Source: an uncultured Spirochaetota bacterium (GTDB lineage: Bacteria > Spirochaetota > Spirochaetia > JAFGXN01). From it: DNA of 64,000 nt. Positions 49,473 to 57,260 of the stretch are shown here, piece by piece (positions within the stretch are counted from its first letter, which is position 1; each line of letters starts with the position of its first letter). The notes under the pieces were generated by a model. That model was not told the origin of the DNA. It saw nothing but the letters and a program-made list of their open reading frames with translations, and did not search any database. The DNA lies in NCBI GenBank assembly GCA_944390005.1, contig CALXOJ010000003.1, positions 1 through 64,000 of the forward strand. Reading direction: 5' to 3'. A program made the position numbers and the translations under genes.

Positions 49473-49751
49473 ATGGATGATAAAATGAATCTTTCGGAGA
49501 AGGATGATCCGAAAAAAGGGGCAAAAGGAGGAGCCGGAAAGGTCTTCTTTAGAAAAAAAGTGTGTCGGTTTTGCGTGAACGGCGCCAAGGCTGATTATAA
49601 GGATCCCGAAACGCTGAAACGTTCGGTGACGGAACGGGGAAAGATTCTGCCGCGCCGTATTACGGGGACCTGCGATAAACATCAGCGAATGTTGGCTCGG
49701 GAAATCAAAAAAGCCCGCGTTTTGGCCTATCTGCCTTTCGCAAAAAAATAA
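49473..49751 (+). CDS. rpsR: Ribosomal protein bS18
   Basis: The 92-residue product has an N-terminal Lys/Gly-rich extension, then the S18 core: [36 protein letters not shown] and the helix [19 protein letters not shown]. The CxxC pair plus a later Cys and His marks the zinc-binding version of S18. AAGGAGAG precedes the ATG. It sits between ssb and rplI. Confidence 0.95.
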   Translation: MDDKMNLSEKDDPKKGAKGGAGKVFFRKKVCRFCVNGAKADYKDPETLKRSVTERGKILPRRITGTCDKHQRMLAREIKKARVLAYLPFAKK

Positions 49752-49771
49752 TTGAGTGAGGAGATAGTGAG

Positions 49772-50362
49772 ATGAAAGTCATTTTATTTGAAGACGTCCC
49801 GGGATGGGGAGAAGAGGGCGACATCATTGAAGTTAAAAGAGGTTACGCCCGTAATTATTTGCTGCCGCGCGGTTTGGCGGTCATTTGCACTAAAGCGTCG
49901 CTTGCGGTTCTGAAAGAGCGGCAAAAAGCGATTGAGAAGCGGAAAGCCGAAAAACGCGAACTGTCGCGGTCAAACAAAGAAAAAATCGAAGCGATGGATC
50001 TGCAGATCAAAGTTTCTGTCGGTGAAAACGGTAAACTTTACGGTTCTGTCGGAAACGCGGTTTTGGCTGACGAGCTGTTAAAGGCGGGAATTAATATTGA
50101 ACGGAAACGGATTGAGCTCGCCGATCATGCGCTGAAGGCTCTCGGTCAGTACACAGCCAAAGTGCGGCTTTATGAAGATGAAGTTGCCGTGCTGAAGTTC
50201 TCCATCGTCGACGCGAAAGGTTCCGAAGAGAAGCCGGCGGCGGCCGCCGAAACGACGGATGTTGCCGAAGCTGATGAAGCCGGCGCTGAAACGGCGGAGG
50301 AGCAGCCGACTGCCGCGACGGAAGATATTGCGGAAGAGCCGATTGTAAAAGACGGCGAATAA
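49772..50362 (+). CDS. rplI: Ribosomal protein bL9 with acidic C-terminal extension
   Basis: The first ~145 residues are typical L9: N-terminal KVILFEDVPGWGEEGDIIEV and RGYARNYLLPRGLA, the long connecting helix, and the C-terminal domain with GENGKLYGSVGNAVLA. The protein then continues about 50 residues as an Ala/Glu/Thr-rich acidic tail ending EEPIVKDGE, beyond the usual ~149. Such tails are likely disordered. GTGAGGAGATAG precedes the ATG. A terminator-like hairpin separates it from dnaB. Confidence 0.95.
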   Translation: MKVILFEDVPGWGEEGDIIEVKRGYARNYLLPRGLAVICTKASLAVLKERQKAIEKRKAEKRELSRSNKEKIEAMDLQIKVSVGENGKLYGSVGNAVLADELLKAGINIERKRIELADHALKALGQYTAKVRLYEDEVAVLKFSIVDAKGSEEKPAAAAETTDVAEADEAGAETAEEQPTAATEDIAEEPIVKDGE

Positions 50363-50381
50363 GCGGTGTTGAATGCATTTT

Positions 50382-50410
50382 AACCGGGTCGGAAGATCCG
50401 GTTTTCTTTT
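50382..50410 (+). terminator. Terminator-like hairpin between rplI and dnaB
   Basis: AACCGGGTC (50382-50390) pairs with GATCCGGTT (50395-50403), with one G-U, closed by a GGAA (GNRA-type) tetraloop. It is followed by the T-rich TTCTTTTCTTT. It may attenuate transcription into dnaB. Confidence 0.75.
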
Positions 50411-50428
50411 CTTTGCGGGAGGTTGTTT

Positions 50429-51781
50429 GTGGAAGAGAGATTATCCGATACGATGCCGATTTTTCGGGATGAAGCCGAACGTGCTGTTTTGGGTGCAATT
50501 TTGCTTGACGGTCAGGCGGTTTTCGAAAGACTGGAGAACAAGCTGAAACCGGAGTCGTTTTTTAAAGTTTCCCATCAAGTGCTTTTTTCGGCGCTTCGGG
50601 AGATGAACGAAAACAAAATCACCATTGATCAGCTGACGGTGACGGAGACGCTGCGCCAAAAAGGAATTCTGGAGCAGTGCGGCGGTGTCGGGTATGTAAC
50701 GGAGCTGCCGCAGGCGGTTCCGACTATCGCCAACGTTGAGTATTACCGCGATTTGATTCTCGACTGTGCTGTCCGCCGCGATTTGATTCGCTTTGGACAT
50801 GAAACAATCAAAGAATCGCACGACATCAGCCGCCCCGTGAAGAGCGTCGTGGAAGGTCTTGATCAGCAGTTTTCCCGGTTTACGGTCGGAAATGACACAA
50901 ATGGAATCTTGACCGTGAGCAACATTCTTACCGATTTGGTGGACGATATCGAAAAGAAGATGAACTCCCTCCAGCTTTACGACGGGATCGAATCGGGTTT
51001 TCCCGTTTTGGATGAGTTGACGACGGGTTTCAAAGAAGAGGAGATGATTATTGTCGGTGCTCGTCCGTCAATCGGAAAGACAGCGTTTGCGCTTTCAATG
51101 GCGATCAACATGGCGATTCACAAGGATGTACCGGTCGGTTTTTTCTCGCTGGAGATGAGTGCGGCTGATATCATGCGCCGTCTGCTTTCCTGTGAATCGC
51201 GCGTCCCTATGGATCGAATCAAACGTCCGCAGAAGCTGCAGGAAGACGATCTTCAGAGAATTTATCAGACCGCCGTAGCGATTCACAAAAAACCGCTTTA
51301 CATTTGCGCCGAGGCGAATATGAATTTGCTTGATATCAAGGCGACAGCCCGTATGATGCAGCGCAAATTCGGAGTGCAAGTTATTTTCATTGATTACATC
51401 GGGTTGATTGCGCTCGAAAATGCGGGGGTGCGGCCGCGGCACGAGGTGGTCTCGGAAATTTCGCGCAGTTTGAAGGCATTGTCCCGCGAGCTGAAAATTC
51501 CTTTGGTTATTTTGGCTCAGTTGAACCGGGAATCGGAGAAGGGGGACGACAAAGAACCGCTGCTCTCCAATGTGCGGGATTCGGGTTCAATCGAGCAGGA
51601 TGCCGACGTCGTGATGCTGCTTCACCGTCCGCGCATCACCAAACAGAACGAGGAGGAGAAGTCGCAGTCGTTTCCGACAAAAGTGATCATTGCCAAAAAC
51701 CGTAACGGCGCGACGGATACCGTGACGCTTAATTTTGTTCCGCGTTTTGTTCGTTTTGAATCGGTTGCGGGGGAACATTAA
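50429..51781 (+). CDS. dnaB: Replicative DNA helicase DnaB
   Basis: The product is about 450 residues. The N-terminal primase-binding domain has EAERAVLGAILLDGQAVFERL. The RecA-like helicase domain has Walker A GARPSIGKTAFALSMA, FFSLEMSA, VIFIDYIGLI and DSGSIEQDADVVMLLHRP. The chosen start is GTG at 50429, six bases after GGGAGG. A TTG at 50423 is in frame but too close to that site. The 3' end overlaps a convergent gene by 53 bases. No intein or extra domain is present. Confidence 0.95.
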   Translation: MEERLSDTMPIFRDEAERAVLGAILLDGQAVFERLENKLKPESFFKVSHQVLFSALREMNENKITIDQLTVTETLRQKGILEQCGGVGYVTELPQAVPTIANVEYYRDLILDCAVRRDLIRFGHETIKESHDISRPVKSVVEGLDQQFSRFTVGNDTNGILTVSNILTDLVDDIEKKMNSLQLYDGIESGFPVLDELTTGFKEEEMIIVGARPSIGKTAFALSMAINMAIHKDVPVGFFSLEMSAADIMRRLLSCESRVPMDRIKRPQKLQEDDLQRIYQTAVAIHKKPLYICAEANMNLLDIKATARMMQRKFGVQVIFIDYIGLIALENAGVRPRHEVVSEISRSLKALSRELKIPLVILAQLNRESEKGDDKEPLLSNVRDSGSIEQDADVVMLLHRPRITKQNEEEKSQSFPTKVIIAKNRNGATDTVTLNFVPRFVRFESVAGEH

Positions 51782-53684
51782 TCAACTGATCTTCGATAGG
51801 GAAATACTGCAGCGCGCCCTGCGATACAAACATCAGTCCTTTCGGTTTTAAAGATTCTTTATCGCAGACAGTCACCGTATCGTCGGTATTCAGAATATAA
51901 AGCTCCGTTTCGCCTTCAACTGCTTTGGCTGCCGGTCGCGATAAGGTAAAAATAACGGACGGCGTGTCGTCGGGGTCGGTCGGAATGCCGATTTGCTTCT
52001 TTTCAACCAGCGTTAAAAAAGCATCGGTCAGTCGGATTCCGTTTAATCGTGCAGCCGGCAAGGCCGTTTTCCACAGCAGCCGCTTGGAATACGGTTTTTC
52101 GGATAAATCGACATCGAAAAATGAGAAAAATTCTCCGCTGCCGCTTTTTTCCCGTGTCATCAGCGTAAAGCGCGCCGCGTTGCCGGGATTGAAGAGCCGG
52201 TAGGCCGGCGGAACCGTTAACGAAGTGCGTTCGACTCTCTCCGTATCGGGGAGGATTTTTACAACGCGCTGTGTTTTTTCTCCCGGTTCTGCCGTCAGGG
52301 CAAAAATTTCTTCCTGTGAAACAAAGAGAAGCCGGTCGACTGTCGGCGCAATTTCCCGCACAGCTGTCAACGTATCGCGGTTCAGCTGCCGAAGGTGTCG
52401 GTCGCTCGTCATCACTGTCAGTACCGTTCCGTTATCCAGCAATGAAAAAACCGGCACGTCAAACTCTGCCGAAGCGAGCGTAAAACCGCTGCCGCCTTCG
52501 ATTTTCACCAACCGAGATCCATCGCTTTCCGCTCCAAGCAAAAGCAGGTCGTTGTCGACAGCGTACAGATAAACGGGGCGGCCGAGCGGGTTGAGAGGCG
52601 GTACTTTTGCAGCCGTCTTTGAGTCGACCGACAACGAGTGAATTTGTCGATCTGTCGCTGCATACAGAGTGCCGCCGGCAAGTGCAATATCGCTGATCGG
52701 TTCGGGAACGAAGACAGACGAAATCGGAACGTTTTTGCTGTCTTTTCCTAAAACAGAGACCGATCCTGTTTGATAACCGAGGCAGAATCCGTTGCTGCCC
52801 TCAATCACGGAGGAAACTGTCTCCGGGTTGCGAATCATCTGTGTTGGGATGAAAATCTCTCCCGTCTTTCGGTAATTCCATGTGTAAATAATCAATTCCC
52901 GCGAAGTCGTCGACCAACAGGAAACCGTTCCTATTGACCGAGGGACGATTTGCCGCGCGTCTTTGTCGGGAAGTTCGGTTGAATTGATAGTTTTTCCCGT
53001 TGTCAGACTGACAAGGCTGAGCTTCGCGTCACTGCGCGTCAGTAGGTAGTTTCCTCCGGGAAGAATGAACGGCGATTGAGGTTTTTTCGGTCCACGCAGG
53101 GTTTTAATCACTTTGTTGTCAACCAGATTATAATAGAAGATAGTGCCGCTTTCGGTGACGGCCAGAAATGCCGTCTCGCGGTCGTTGATGTAAAAATCGA
53201 GAACCGGCTCAGTCACTTGAAACGGTAAAACAATTCGCTGCAAAGTGTCGGCGTCAAAAAAAAGCAGTGAATCTTTTCGGTTCTGAGCAACAATAACCAT
53301 TCCTCCCGATGGAGAAAACGCAATACGGTTAATCGGACTTTCGATGAAAATCCGGGCTAAAGGTTTCTGATCCTCCAAAGAACGCAGCAGAACGCCGAAA
53401 CGGGAGGGCCCGCGCCGTTCAACTAAAACCATGCGGTCGGCGTTTTTGTTAATGGCGATTGCGGTTAAGGCGACGTCGCTGACGGAATACGAACCAACCA
53501 TATCGAGTGAACGGGTATCCCAGATTTTCAGAAAACCGTCTTCCCCTGCCGAATAAATCCGTCCTGATTCATCGTCAAACGCCAGCGCGGCAACGGCGCC
53601 GGTGTGATTTAAAAGCGGTTCTTCGGCAAAAGCGGTTGAGACCGCCGCCGCACTCAGCAACGCAAACAGAAACCGTTTTATCAT
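51729..53684 (-). CDS. Exported WD40-like beta-propeller protein
   Basis: The 651-residue product has the signal peptide KRFLFALLSAAAVSTAFA. It is then built of beta-propeller repeats. The first is a recognisable WD40 unit (HTGAVAALAFDDESGRIYSAG, GFLKIWDTRS). Later ones are degenerate, with FSPSGGMVIVAQ and similar. The last ~20 residues are Gln/Asn/Pro-rich and lie antisense to the end of dnaB. GAGGTG precedes the ATG, 12 bases after rseP. Treponemes have similar exported propeller proteins. Its role is unknown, perhaps an envelope scaffold next to the RseP protease. Confidence 0.75.
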   Translation of the reverse strand: MIKRFLFALLSAAAVSTAFAEEPLLNHTGAVAALAFDDESGRIYSAGEDGFLKIWDTRSLDMVGSYSVSDVALTAIAINKNADRMVLVERRGPSRFGVLLRSLEDQKPLARIFIESPINRIAFSPSGGMVIVAQNRKDSLLFFDADTLQRIVLPFQVTEPVLDFYINDRETAFLAVTESGTIFYYNLVDNKVIKTLRGPKKPQSPFILPGGNYLLTRSDAKLSLVSLTTGKTINSTELPDKDARQIVPRSIGTVSCWSTTSRELIIYTWNYRKTGEIFIPTQMIRNPETVSSVIEGSNGFCLGYQTGSVSVLGKDSKNVPISSVFVPEPISDIALAGGTLYAATDRQIHSLSVDSKTAAKVPPLNPLGRPVYLYAVDNDLLLLGAESDGSRLVKIEGGSGFTLASAEFDVPVFSLLDNGTVLTVMTSDRHLRQLNRDTLTAVREIAPTVDRLLFVSQEEIFALTAEPGEKTQRVVKILPDTERVERTSLTVPPAYRLFNPGNAARFTLMTREKSGSGEFFSFFDVDLSEKPYSKRLLWKTALPAARLNGIRLTDAFLTLVEKKQIGIPTDPDDTPSVIFTLSRPAAKAVEGETELYILNTDDTVTVCDKESLKPKGLMFVSQGALQYFPIEDQLINVPPQPIQNEQNAEQN

Positions 53685-53696
53685 TTCGACACCTCG

Positions 53697-55040
53697 TTAT
53701 TGACGAAAATAAAAGACAAATTCGTTTGTCAGTACCAGAACCGACAACAGAATAATGACAAAAATACCGATCGTCTGATAGACGGAAAGCGCTCGCGGAG
53801 GCAGCGGCCGCCTGATGAGCGTTTCAATTAACGAAATCAAAATCAGTCCGCCGTCCAGCGCCGGAATCGGCAGTAAATTCATAAAAAAGAGAACCACACT
53901 GATGACAGCAATGATGCGGAAGGTGTACATAAAACCATCCTTCACGCTAAGGCCGAACGAATAGAGAACACTGTCGCCGATCATCGATGTAATGCGAATC
54001 GGTCCTTGCAAAGCGGTGTTGATATCGACCCGATTCAGGATCGCAAACGATTGAATTTGCTGAGCAACAATCGAAAACGGTTCGGTCAAAGCCGCCTTTA
54101 ACGCTTTTCCGAACGGCAGCGGCGGCGAGGGGATGCGCAAAGTCTTCAGCGCAAAGCCGGGAGGAACCGGTTCCTGCGCGTCAAAAAACATCATTAGTTT
54201 CGATGCCTCGCCGTTGCGGACGACCGTCAGCTGCGTGCGGCCGCCGACGGTGTCCAAAAGCGCCTGCTGCAGCTCTATTGAATGAGCAACGGGATGATCG
54301 TCAACAGCCGTAATCACATCGCCCGGACGCAATCCCGCCTCGAATGCCGGAGAACCCGTTCTCACCTCTGCCACTTCCGGCGGCTGAAACGAATAAACAC
54401 CGATGACTCCGCCTCCGGTTTGCGGATTCAACTGCGGCGTTACCCGAACTGTCAGCAAATCGCCTCGACGGTCAACTGTCAGCGTCAGTTCTTTATCCGC
54501 ATTCAAAGCTGCCGCTTCGAGAATCTGATAAAAGTATTCGGTTTTCTCTCCGTTGACAGCAACAATTCGGTCGCCCGTGCGCAGACCGGCTTTGTCAGCC
54601 GGCATATCCGTCTCCCCTGTAAACTCCGATGCCAATATGATACGATTATCAGTCGTTTCGATCGTATAGCCGCCGATGTTAATAACAAAAAACAACAACA
54701 TTGCCGACACCAAGTTGAAAAACGGTCCCGCAAACGCAATCACCATCCGTTTCCACGGCGCCACCCCGTAAAGCGACCCGGGAGAACCGTCAATACGCTT
54801 TGCCTTCAGCTCTATCGCCTCAGCAAAATCCTCTTCTCCCTTCATTTGACAATAACCGCCCAACGGCAGCGCCGACAACAGATACTCCGTCCCGCCGATC
54901 TTTTTTCCGACAATCTTTGGCCCCATCCCGATAGAAAACTTCAATACCTCGACACCGAACATCCGCGCCGCCAGAAAGTGCCCAAACTCGTGAATCAGCA
55001 CCATGAGACTCAAACCGACAAGACCGATGACAAAACTCAT
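53697..55040 (-). CDS. rseP: RseP-type site-2 intramembrane zinc metalloprotease
   Basis: The product is 447 residues from the ATG at 55040, which has AGGAG upstream. A longer frame begins at 55121 but adds hydrophilic residues before the first membrane segment. The active site HEFGH is at residues 17-21 in the first helix. Two PDZ domains follow (about 115-190 and 200-280), the second with GSPAFEAGLRPGDVITAVDD. The third zinc ligand region is NLLPIPALDGGLILI near the C-terminus, and a final membrane helix closes the protein. It clips single-span membrane proteins, often anti-sigma factors. None is adjacent here. Confidence 0.92.
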   Translation of the reverse strand: MSFVIGLVGLSLMVLIHEFGHFLAARMFGVEVLKFSIGMGPKIVGKKIGGTEYLLSALPLGGYCQMKGEEDFAEAIELKAKRIDGSPGSLYGVAPWKRMVIAFAGPFFNLVSAMLLFFVINIGGYTIETTDNRIILASEFTGETDMPADKAGLRTGDRIVAVNGEKTEYFYQILEAAALNADKELTLTVDRRGDLLTVRVTPQLNPQTGGGVIGVYSFQPPEVAEVRTGSPAFEAGLRPGDVITAVDDHPVAHSIELQQALLDTVGGRTQLTVVRNGEASKLMMFFDAQEPVPPGFALKTLRIPSPPLPFGKALKAALTEPFSIVAQQIQSFAILNRVDINTALQGPIRITSMIGDSVLYSFGLSVKDGFMYTFRIIAVISVVLFFMNLLPIPALDGGLILISLIETLIRRPLPPRALSVYQTIGIFVIILLSVLVLTNEFVFYFRQ

Positions 55041-55058
55041 TCGTAAACTCCTGTCTTC

Positions 55059-55087
55059 ACCATAACAAATTCCGCCGTAATTGACAA
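55059..55087 (-). promoter_or_regulatory. Promoter of rseP and the WD40-like gene
   Basis: On the minus strand TTGTCA (complement of 55082-55087) and TATGGT (complement of 55059-55064) are separated by 17 bases. A leader with AGGAG follows. Confidence 0.65.
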
Positions 55088-55090
55088 GTC

Positions 55091-55260
55091 GATCTTTCGG
55101 GCGCGTGCCCCTGCGGGGCACCGGGCTTTCCGCTGCAATTCGCAGCCTCCCGCGCCTTTACCGAGGCAAAGCTGCCGCTTTGCCCTGCGCCATCTCTCCG
55201 TCGGCAGCTCATTTCCGCTCCAATCCCTCGCGCCTTCGAAAGCGTGCGCCCCTTTTTCGA
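55091..55260. repeat. GC-rich multi-hairpin intergenic element (left of the Rpn gene)
   Basis: This stretch is far more GC-rich than its flanks and holds three consecutive hairpins. GTGCCCC-TGC-GGGGCAC lies at 55105-55121, GCTGC-AATTC-GCAGC at 55132-55146, and GGCAAAGC-TGCC-GCTTTGCC at 55165-55184. It resembles REP-type dispersed elements. The rest of the 410-base gap from rseP to the Rpn gene is AT-rich with no gene I can support. Confidence 0.5.
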
Positions 55261-55450
55261 ATCCGCCGCCTCCAACGCAGTATCCTGTGCCTTTTGAGTC
55301 TCATACAGCCTCATTTGTTCTATTCTTTTGCTGCCCAAAAACGCATAAAAAAAAGAAAAAGTTTTTCAAAAAAACCTCTTTTTTGGCATTAATCATGATA
55401 GAGCGTGTGTAAAAACTTCGCAGCAAAAGCCCCAAATCCGCGGAGGTGTT

Positions 55451-56305
55451 ATGAAAAACTACAGCGAACTGACCCTAACCGACGACTACCTGTTCAGCCA
55501 AGTAATGAAAGACGAAAGCGTGTGCAAGCCGTTTCTGGAAATGCTTCTGGAAATCAAAATAGCCAAAATTGAGTATTTGCAGGAACAGAAAGAGTTGAAC
55601 CTCTTCCCCGACTCCAAAGGCGTAAGGCTGGACGTCTACCTTGAAGGAGACGGAAAGGTGTACAACATCGAAATGCAGGCAGGACGCGATCAATACCTCA
55701 TCTGCCGAATGCGCTACTACCGGGCGGCGATCGACATCGACATGATGATGAGAGGCAGCGGGTACCGGGAACTGAAACCCGTGTATATCATATTTCTCTG
55801 CCGATTTGACCCGATAGGGAAGGGATTGGCGAGGTACACGCTGAGGAAATACTGTGAGGAGACGGGAGAAAAAATCGATGACGGACAGACGGAAATCGTG
55901 TATAATGTGAATGCGTATGAGAGAGCGGGGCGCGGGAAGGTACGGGAGCTTCTGAGGTATTTAGCGACCGGAGAGGCGCAGGAACCGGAGGTGAAGGAGT
56001 TTGCTAAGAAGATAGCCCGCTTTAAAGAGACGCAGCAGTGGAGAAAAGGAAACATGAAATACGAATTAGATTTACAAGACGCCCGTATCGAAGGAAAGGA
56101 AGAGGGAATAGCGGAAGGTATTGAAATCGGACGAAGCGAAGGGCTGGAAGAAGGACTGGAGAAAGGACATTCCGAAGGACGCTATGAGACACTGCTGTTG
56201 ATTATTGAGAATGGAGTGAAGCAAGGATTAACGCCCGAACAGACGGCGGCGCTGACGGGGTTAACGGTTGACGAGGTGGAAGCACTGCGGAAGCGGATTC
56301 GGTAA
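55451..56305 (+). CDS. Rpn/PD-(D/E)XK-family nuclease (recombination-promoting nuclease type)
   Basis: The 284-residue product has the family N-terminus LTLTDDYLFSQVMKDESVC and the nuclease core with D61 in VRLDVYL and E74/Q76 in YNIEMQ, followed by RMRYYRAAIDI. The C-terminal tail has the typical G-every-four-residues coil (EGKEEGIAEGIEIGRSEG). A short helical end follows, GLTPEQTAALTGLTVDEVEA. Such proteins are often labelled PD-(D/E)XK transposases, but E. coli relatives are DNases linked to recombination and phage defence. GGAGGTG precedes the ATG. The active-site residues are intact, so it should be functional. Its 3' third is duplicated downstream. Confidence 0.88.
   Translation: MKNYSELTLTDDYLFSQVMKDESVCKPFLEMLLEIKIAKIEYLQEQKELNLFPDSKGVRLDVYLEGDGKVYNIEMQAGRDQYLICRMRYYRAAIDIDMMMRGSGYRELKPVYIIFLCRFDPIGKGLARYTLRKYCEETGEKIDDGQTEIVYNVNAYERAGRGKVRELLRYLATGEAQEPEVKEFAKKIARFKETQQWRKGNMKYELDLQDARIEGKEEGIAEGIEIGRSEGLEEGLEKGHSEGRYETLLLIIENGVKQGLTPEQTAALTGLTVDEVEALRKRIR
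56054..56305 (+). CDS. Candidate intragenic small protein (RpnS-like) inside the Rpn gene
   Basis: An in-frame ATG at codon 202 is preceded by AGAAAAGGAAAC, a plausible Shine-Dalgarno. It would give an 83-residue protein, MKYELDLQDARIEGKEEG..., identical to the Rpn C-terminus. From memory, work on E. coli Rpn proteins reports such internally started small forms that block the full-length nuclease. Support here is the ribosome site plus the existence of a separate copy that begins at exactly the same ATG. Expression is unproven. Confidence 0.5.
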   Translation: MKYELDLQDARIEGKEEGIAEGIEIGRSEGLEEGLEKGHSEGRYETLLLIIENGVKQGLTPEQTAALTGLTVDEVEALRKRIR

Positions 56306-56370
56306 AAACGATTGATTTTCAAATAAATCCGCTCTCGAAGCTTAAACCCGCCTTTACCCGCACCCGATTT

Positions 56371-56420
56371 TCCGAAGGCGTTTTGCTGCCCTAAACGGGA
56401 ACGAAAGTTGCCTTAAGAGA
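56371..56420 (+). repeat. 50-base direct repeat, copy 1
   Basis: TCCGAAGGCGTTT, then CCCTAAACGGGAACGAAAG and TTGCCTTAA, recur at 56755-56804 with about five differences near one end. This copy directly precedes the second RpnS-like segment. The 138 bases from the Rpn stop to 56443 hold nothing else. Confidence 0.75.
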
Positions 56421-56443
56421 CGCAGCAGTGGAGAAAAGGAAAC

Positions 56444-56683
56444 ATGAAATACGAGTTAGATTTACAGGACGCCCGCATTGAAGGAAAGGAAGAGGGAATA
56501 GCGGAAGGCATTGAAATCGGACGAAGCGAAGGACTGGAGAAAGGACATTCCGAAGGGCGCTATGAGACACTGCTGCTGATTATTGAGAATGGAGTGAAGC
56601 AAGGATTAACGCCCGAGCAGACGGCGGCGCTGACGGGGTTAACGGTTGACGAGGTGGAAGCGCTGCGGAAGCGGATTCGGTAA
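56444..56683 (+). CDS. Free-standing duplicate of the Rpn C-terminal segment (RpnS-like, 79 aa)
   Basis: This ORF repeats codons 202-284 of the Rpn gene from the same ATG, with the same AGAAAAGGAAAC upstream. Relative to the parent it lacks 12 bases (one LEEG-type unit). It also has nine substitutions, all synonymous: eight at third positions and one TTG-to-CTG. An in-frame TAA lies ten codons before the ATG, so it is not read as part of a longer protein. Protein-level conservation argues that this frame has been translated. A stand-alone inhibitor of the neighbouring nuclease is the attractive reading. A decaying recombination remnant is the alternative. Confidence 0.6.
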   Translation: MKYELDLQDARIEGKEEGIAEGIEIGRSEGLEKGHSEGRYETLLLIIENGVKQGLTPEQTAALTGLTVDEVEALRKRIR

Positions 56684-56754
56684 AATACGAAGCGGCAAAG
56701 GCGCCGCCGCTTCGACAACAGGGGCTTGCGTTTAAGGGGTGAAGGCTGCCGGAC

Positions 56755-56804
56755 TCCGAAGGCGTTTCGTTACCCTAAACGGGAACGAAAGTTGCCTTAA
56801 AAGA
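56755..56804 (+). repeat. 50-base direct repeat, copy 2
   Basis: This is the second copy of the element at 56371. Spacing between copies is 384 bases, close to the 390-base offset between the two RpnS-like segments. A tandem duplication of one composite unit is therefore likely. Confidence 0.75.
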
Positions 56805-57260
56805 CACAAAACACTGCGTTAAAGGCGACAGCTTTGCAAATAAACCCATAGTTATCGAAGCCTAAAATCCCGCGTTAAAAGCACCCGATTCACCAAAAAC
56901 ATCAAACATTGCAAAGTCAAAAAATTTCCTTTAAAAACGACAGATTCTCAAACGCAATCCACCGCTCTCGAAGCTCAAAATATTGCGTTAAAAACCCCCG
57001 ATTCGCCAAAAACATTAAACATTGCGAAGTCAAAAAATTCCCTTTAAAGGCGGCAGATTCTCAAACGCAACCCGCCGCAGTCGAAGCTCAAAATACTGCG
57101 TTAAAATCCACTGATTCGCCAAAGAAACTCACAGCTATCGAAGTTTAAACCCCGCGTTAAAAACGGCAGATTCTCAAACGCAATCCGCCGCAGTCGAAGC
57201 TCAAAATATTGCGTTAAAATCCACTGATTCGCCAAAGAAATCCACCGCAGTCGAAGGCGC
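56799..57260 (+). repeat. Tandem array of ~56.5-base units with a 113-base higher-order period
   Basis: The word TCGAAG or a one-base variant starts units near 56799, 56855, 56911, 56968, 57024, 57081, 57138, 57194 and 57251, alternating 56 and 57 bases. CAGATTCTCAAACGCAA recurs at 56941, 57054 and 57167, exactly 113 apart. GATTCxCCAAA recurs at 56887, 57000, 57113 and 57226, also 113 apart. Each half-unit contains GCGTTAAA. The period is not a multiple of three, so the array is not coding. This is the main content of the 712 bases between the duplicate ORF and ispG. Confidence 0.9.

Noticed and set aside
55091-55260. Integron attC site
   Set aside because: The hairpins are short, separate and perfect, without the paired R/L box layout, and there is no integrase gene.
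55081-55392. 103-residue Arg-rich ORF in the GC-rich element
   Set aside because: It is explained by GC-rich hairpin sequence, with no ribosome site and no recognisable domain.
55451-56305. Insertion sequence
   Set aside because: Despite the common transposase label of this family, I found no terminal inverted repeats or target-site duplication around the gene.
56909-57148. 79-residue ORF inside the tandem array
   Set aside because: The array period (113) is not a multiple of three, there is no ribosome site, and the peptide is only repeat read-out.
56799-57260. CRISPR-like array
   Set aside because: The units are degenerate over their whole length and directly adjacent. There is no pattern of constant repeats with variable spacers, and no cas genes are near.
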